Positions 58,745 to 64,000 of a stretch of 64,000 nt of DNA are shown here, one piece after another. The stretch covers positions 440,595 through 504,594 of the forward strand of contig FN649728.1 in the NCBI GenBank assembly GCA_000310025.1, given 5' to 3'. The notes below the pieces were generated by a model. It saw only the letters and a list, made by a program, of their open reading frames with translations. It did not search any database and was not told the DNA's origin. Both the position numbers and the translations under genes were made by a program. The number at the start of each line of letters is the position of its first letter. The first letter of the stretch is position 1. The stretch is from Ectocarpus siliculosus (lineage: Eukaryota; Sar; Phaeophyceae; Ectocarpales; Ectocarpaceae).

Positions 58745-61700
58745 ATGAGTGAGGAATCCGAGACGACGGCTGGTGGTGATGGCGTGATTGAGGAGCAACG
58801 ACGAGAAGGTGCATTGGTGGAAGCTACAGATCTACATCGCCCGGCTCTGACTCAAGCAGAGTCATTGGCACGCCCACCGAACCTGCCACCACCAGCGCCC
58901 CTAGGAAGGTAACGCATGAGATCCACCACCTTTCGACTTCGAGACCCTCGGATTGGCTGTGGACTTGATGCGAGAAATATATTCCCGACCACACTGAACC
59001 ACATCTTGCCACAGCTGCAGTATATCAAACATGTGTAGGCAGCGTAATCTACGCTACTGTAGACGATGATCATACGGTTGGAGAGGCACCACACGCAAAG
59101 CGATTGCTACAGTATTTCTATGACCCACGAGCAGAAGCGATGTCTGTTGCACCACAGTGTGCCGAAGCTGTTGTAGCTTCTACAGCAGTCCTGGAAAACC
59201 CTCGATTCGTAGAGAACAATCCGTCGCGCAAGGGTTGCCGAAATCTTGTCATGACTGGTCTGCAACACGGGCGAGTACATCCTGTCGTGCCACGCGACGA
59301 GTATCCTGTTCCACGCAAGCAACCAGAGGAACACACAGAAGAAGTGTTAAAACTTGAGATTCGAGGAAACAGGCGCACGGCTCATCACTGAAGCAGTCCG
59401 CTTGGACAACCCTTCGCCGTACTATAGGTCCACCAGGGGTTCTGTTGCGGCGGTCGTCCCGAACACCAGCTGCGGCCTAACGTCGGAGGCCGATCCCGGT
59501 AAGGCCGCCTACGCCGTACTCGAGCGACGCTTGCAGAAGGCCATCACCGCCAATACCAAGTGGCAGCAAAAGTATGAAATCGAGACTAAGGTAAGTCCGA
59601 CGGAGCGTTGTTCACCATACCTCTGAACTACCGCGGACGCTCGCTAATAAGCTTGATATATTGATGTACATCTACCACGCACTCTTCGTTCCTCGGGGGT
59701 TCAGCGCCTCCAGCGCTTACATGGCCAGTCATTGCACTCTTCCCCATCCCCCAGTGCGTCCTTTGTTTTAGGTACATAGTACCGTCCTTCCCCGGTATGC
59801 TTCTCAATGCATGTTTTACACAAATAATAGGGTCACCGGTCTTCGACAGCTCGACATCGAATGAAAAAGCCTCGTCATCACGCAGGCGTTTTATTGCCGA
59901 GAAAAACGTCGTGACGCACAATGTGCCAGCGTGGTGGTCCTGCTGCCGGGAGGTGCCATTCCGGCCGAGTTCAGCGTCGCCTGTGACCAATCAGCTCACG
60001 CACAGCGAAGCATTCACAAACACTCCCCCACTTATCATATATGTCGCGTGGTGTTTGCTCTCTGCCCCTCTCTCTCTTTCTCTCTCCCTAGAGGGTAGGC
60101 CACGGTCCCAAGGATGATGTAGTCGTGTTGTCACTGTATCACGAGCGTGCGCCCCCCACTACCACCGCTTCCTAGAGACAGCGCAGGAGCCTTCTACAGA
60201 CATGGAAGACGTTGGCAGAGATTACGCACTGCACATAGCTTAAGAGCGTTACACTCCTACCTACTGTCGAGAGGTAGAAAGGCGGACAATGTACATAAGA
60301 GGTACCGTCTGAGGTCCAGCTTCGAATCGATGACCCCTACTTCCGAACAGGCCAATGAGGAGCTCGGGAGGCGAGTGAGGTCATGGAAAGCAGCATATTC
60401 ACGGGAGGTTAACAGCAGAGAGCTGCTGGAAAAGGAGCTGTCGAACACCCGCCAGGTATGAATGATCGGAGAGGTGTAGATCACCCTGGTTGTAGAACTA
60501 AACACACCTAGCCGCCCTGGTCTAAGCCCTGCAAGTCCGCTATGCGTCCTTCATGGCGTTTATGTACGCCTTGTTACCCGCGTGCGTATAATTGTTTACG
60601 TAACACGGCGGGTTGGCTCATGGAAGCGTTAGGAAAAAGGCCCAGCGACGGCCATTGCCAATATTTCATCCCTAAGTGGTGGAAAACAACTAGGCCAGGA
60701 ATATGTCGAGTGATTGAAGCCGATACCAGAAGAGCTGTTTCTACGGTGTTCACTGAATACTAAGTGGTATGGATTATGTTGTTTCCGCCCTTCACACTGC
60801 AGGTGTCAGAATCTCAAGCGGAGACCTACCGCAAAGAAATTCGTCGACTGGCGGCCCTTCTTCTGTGTGGCCCGAGCGCCTCTGCTTCTGCCGTTCTGGT
60901 GAACGCTAGTAACAGCAGCGGTCGGGCTGCGGAGAGTGATGCTCACGCGGTTTCTCCGGGGAGTGGAAGGTATTCTACACCACCGGGAAGAGGAAAACGG
61001 CCGTCCGGTGGATCACTCTCCGCCGAGGAAGACGCACCTACTCGACCGCTGCACCACCACCTACGCCACAACTCTGTCGGCTCGACCAAGCCGTCGTCAC
61101 GAAACGGGGCTACTGCTACTCGTGGCAGTACGCCAAGAACCCGCATGGGTTGGTCGACGACACCGGGCGACGGGGGTCTGTTTTGGCGACAGAAGCCGCT
61201 TGACATCGACCTCACAACGCCGGGACAGAATCGAGAACCCTCCGCTGCGACACAAGAACAAAAAGAAGTTTGTGAAGAAGACGAAGAACCGGCGGAGTTG
61301 AACTCGTGCCCGGACAGGGGTGGCGACTTGACCGGTCCAGGCGCGGCACGTTCGGCAGAGGAGGACGGGATGCCGGAGTGGTCGCACACAAGCCTCTCTG
61401 TCTCCAGACAACCCGCACGTTCCGGGAGGGGCCAGACAAAGCGAGCCCCCGGGTGGGGGCCTTCTGCCGGGCGGTACTCCAAAGTTGGAGGGGTGAGCAG
61501 GCTCCGGCTTGCACTGCAAGGAGGCAAGTCTTCGATCTTTGCCCACGGGGCGTCGACGAGACCGCTCGTTTTGGCGAGAGAGTCCCCGGGAGGTGGGTGG
61601 CACGACGGCCGCGAGCTCGAAACGGTCCCCGAAGGATCGGGGGCAACCGAGATGGCGCCAGACGCAACAAAGGAAGAAATGTCGGATTTCCTCGGCGACA

Positions 61701-63302
61701 ATGAATGCGGAGAAGAAACATCCCCAGACGGGGCAGCGGGAGGGCCGAGAGCGGAGTCGGCCTACGGCGATGACCGCGGCAACGCTGCAGGTGATGACGG
61801 AGAGTCTGACGGGGAAAGATCGGCGGGTAGCATGGAGATGCAAGGGCAAAATGATGGAGACCACCCATTCGGGAGACTAGGGCCGCCGATATTAGAGGAA
61901 GAATCGAAAGAAAGAGGTGGGTTCGCGGGCGACCTCACCTACACCGACCACTCGGAAGCGACGAGGCTATCCCCCCTCCCTCCAGCACGAGGCCCGGGGG
62001 TACACGATGCTAACGGAGTGCCTCCTAATAAGCCGGAGAAAGATGGCGGCCGTGGCGGGAAATGGGAGAAAGATGACGGCAAACCATCCCCGCTGATCGT
62101 TGGAAACTCCTCAACGTCACCATCATCATCGGTCACCCGCAGCGTCAGTGAGGGGGTCGCCAGCAGATACCAACGCCGAACCGAGTTCGCCTTGCCGCCC
62201 CCTCCAGTGTCTTCCGCTGCTAATGAAGGCGTTTCTCGTGGCGGAGCGACCGACCACCGGTTATCGTCGTCTCCGCTACCCCCGCGGTCTCCGCGAATCT
62301 ACCACCCGAGCCCCAAGTCCGAGGGTAGCGATGATGACGACCCCGCCGGCGTGTCAATAAAGTCCCCTTCTTCCGTGTCGGACGTGGGGTCATCTGATGA
62401 ATCGGGGTTCGAGTCATCTTCCGCGTCCGGCCGACCTCTACCTGGTGAAAATGGGACAAGTGCAAGATCTCGTACGGTTGTCTTGGTCAAGGGGAAGGGG
62501 GCCGGGGGAAGGGTAAGCAGCAGGCGGGGCGGCAACGCCGCCATGCGCAGCAGGAACAGGGCGGCGCTTGAACGACGTGCTGCCAGTTGCGGTGGCGGTG
62601 GTCGCCACGAGATATGCGCCATCCTGGGCGGCGGAAACGACGGGGCCGGGTTCAGCGACGGCGGCGTCGTGGTCGGGCATAACCAGGGCCTAACGGCCAA
62701 GGCAGCAAGACACGATGAATCTCGTCATCCCAGCAGCAGCAATATCGGCAGCAATAGGCACACCCTCGACTCAGACGGTGAGGTCCAAGAGGTTTGCCCT
62801 TTGTCGAGGAAGCAAGCTCTCCAAGGAGGACGAGGAGGGCTACAAGTTGGAGAGGGATTGCACTGCGGCGGAACAAGCACCAGCGGTGGCGGCATTGGGC
62901 TGGGTCTTGTCCTGGGCCCCACGTCGGACACCAGCATTTCGGACCTCTCTGACGGAGGGTTCGACAGCAGCAGCAGCTTAGATTGGAACACCAAAGACCA
63001 TGGGTTCAGCACCGTTGAGCCTCCGTTCTGCCAAACTGGTGCGGCGACCTATGGTGCAATCGGCGTGGGTGCTCTACCTGATGCCAACGAACTACTCGGC
63101 ACACCAACCGAAAGCCTTGATGGTACATCGGGTGACGGTATCGCTCCTCCTTCTGCTTCTGCAGAGGGCAACGGTATCGGTGGCGTGCTGGAAGAGGTGT
63201 CTCTTCTGGCACCGGAGCAACCGCAGCCACAGAAGCCGCGAATTATTGAGCTGTACCGCTCCAGTGTTGCTTCGTCGACCTCGGTGTCATCTGGTGGCCA
63301 CC

Positions 63303-63369
<67 letters not shown>

Positions 63370-63562
63370 CAGCTGCAGTAGCAGCAGCAGCTGCACACCA
63401 TCAGGTCATGCTCGTGCAGATTTGAACAACGAGGGGGACGATGAGGAGTCGCTTGAGGTGTCGCTAGGGTCTTCCGACTACACGGCGGATCCCTTCACAG
63501 GCAACGTTTCCCTGGGCTCTTTAAATCTAAGGCAAGCAGTCCGTCGAGACGTTCGTAGGTAG
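58745..63562 (+). CDS. coiled-coil, Ser-rich protein of unknown function
   Basis: Exons 58745-58908, 59437-59590, 60351-60455 and 60803-63562 join in phase (2, 0, 0) into about 1060 residues. The N-terminus MSEESETTAGGDGVIEEQR is acidic. The next three exons form a heptad-like helical region (LERRLQKAITANTKWQQKYE; LGRRVRSWKAAYSREVNSRE; ELLEKELSN; ETYRKEIRRLAALL), which suggests a coiled coil of about 120 residues. The rest, one 2760-nt exon, is low-complexity: acidic, Gly, Ser and Pro blocks, SDDDDP and SSDESGFESSSASGR clusters that look like kinase targets, and a poly-Ser run encoded by AGC repeats (63302-63390). No enzyme motif is visible. The start ATG follows CCACCACG and there is no upstream in-frame exon evidence. 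A role as a scaffold or cytoskeletal protein would be a guess. Confidence 0.72.
63302..63391 (+). repeat. (AGC)n microsatellite coding for poly-Ser
   Basis: About 27 AGC or near-AGC codons lie in frame near the C-terminus of the coiled-coil protein. The length is likely to be polymorphic. Confidence 0.95.
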
Positions 63563-64000
63563 GACAGGTGAAGTTGGTGCATCGGAGGGTTCCTTCCTTG
63601 GTTTGAGTCGAATACTGCAAGCTCACCATAGAATGACGGTTGTCATCATCGTATCTAAAGTGATGGTATGTCGCGTCCCGAGGCGTTTGCTGTGCTACCT
63701 GTTCTTGTCCTGCCCGAACGTTGCCGACTGCAACGATCATGAGATCGAACTTTATCTTCGTGTCCCAAGGTCCCAAGGCTTGGTTTCGACTCAAATTGTC
63801 TACACATGCCTCGGTACGCCCGCGACCCGGCGAGAATTCAGTCAGACAGCTAGGCGAACAATTCCGTCTACTCTGACCGAGCATCCAGCCTTAGAGTAGA
63901 TGCATAACTTGCACAGCGATCATGTCCAGAGCCTCCGCGGATCTCAAAGGTAAACAGACACGGAAGAACTAGTTCGGACGAAGGCCTCCCCACCCGCTTG
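63563..64000. other. 3' flank; possible first exon of the next gene
   Basis: This begins with the 3' UTR of the preceding gene. ATGTCCAGAGCCTCCGCGGA at 63922 runs open to a possible donor AAAG|GTAAAC at 63949/63950 and could be a 28-nt first exon of a gene that continues past the window. This is weak, because any short ATG frame could do the same. Confidence 0.25.

Noticed and set aside
1-64000. A bacterial-type system such as a CRISPR array, phage defence island or biosynthetic operon
   Set aside because: The tandem repeats seen have no spacers, and the genes are spliced eukaryotic genes without operon spacing.

Overview
The window is nuclear DNA from an intron-rich, GC-rich eukaryote, most likely a brown alga or a close stramenopile (Ectocarpus-like). 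This is inference. The basis is short phase-consistent exons (about 50-400 nt) separated by introns of several hundred bases, strong C/G bias at third codon positions, many CAG/CTG/CAA microsatellites, an axonemal-type EF-hand protein (so a flagellate stage), a metallothionein-like gene, and transport and Golgi proteins of general eukaryotic type. I saw no bacterial operon structure, no rRNA, no tRNA and no CRISPR array.

Layout from left to right. The 3' end of a TMF1-type golgin gene (+) lies at 81-926. An 11-exon alpha/beta hydrolase of the monoglyceride lipase/lysophospholipase type (+) lies at 11457-18047. A CPBP/CAAX-type intramembrane protease gene (-) lies at 20339-22851; its 5' exons are not found. 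A six-exon TMEM161 gene (+) lies at 26224-31467. A decayed retrotransposon and repeat zone follows at 32650-35540, with Ty3/gypsy pol remnants (-), a possible copia-type protease remnant, and arrays of a CCCATGGG palindrome. A C1-type zinc-finger exon (-) is at 37200-37371. A four-exon EF-hand dynein-light-chain-like gene (+) lies at 39609-44492, a metallothionein-like gene (+) at 45809-47087, a seven-exon TPT/DMT-type transporter with very long low-complexity tails (-) at 48834-56209, and a four-exon coiled-coil, Ser-rich protein of unknown function (+) at 58745-63562.

The genes do not form an evident pathway; this looks like an ordinary nuclear gene neighbourhood. I assembled exons by hand from reading-frame continuity, GT/AG boundaries and phase matching. 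Internal exons of the hydrolase, TMEM161, EF-hand and transporter genes fit together without a single phase conflict. First exons are the weakest calls.

The most unusual structures are these: an intron that carries five degenerate tandem copies of its own upstream exon end and splice donor; a 48-bp intronic minisatellite open on both strands; a near-perfect 458-bp foldback; nested inverted repeats at 5.8-6.7 kb; and two phase-compatible terminal exons in the metallothionein-like gene.
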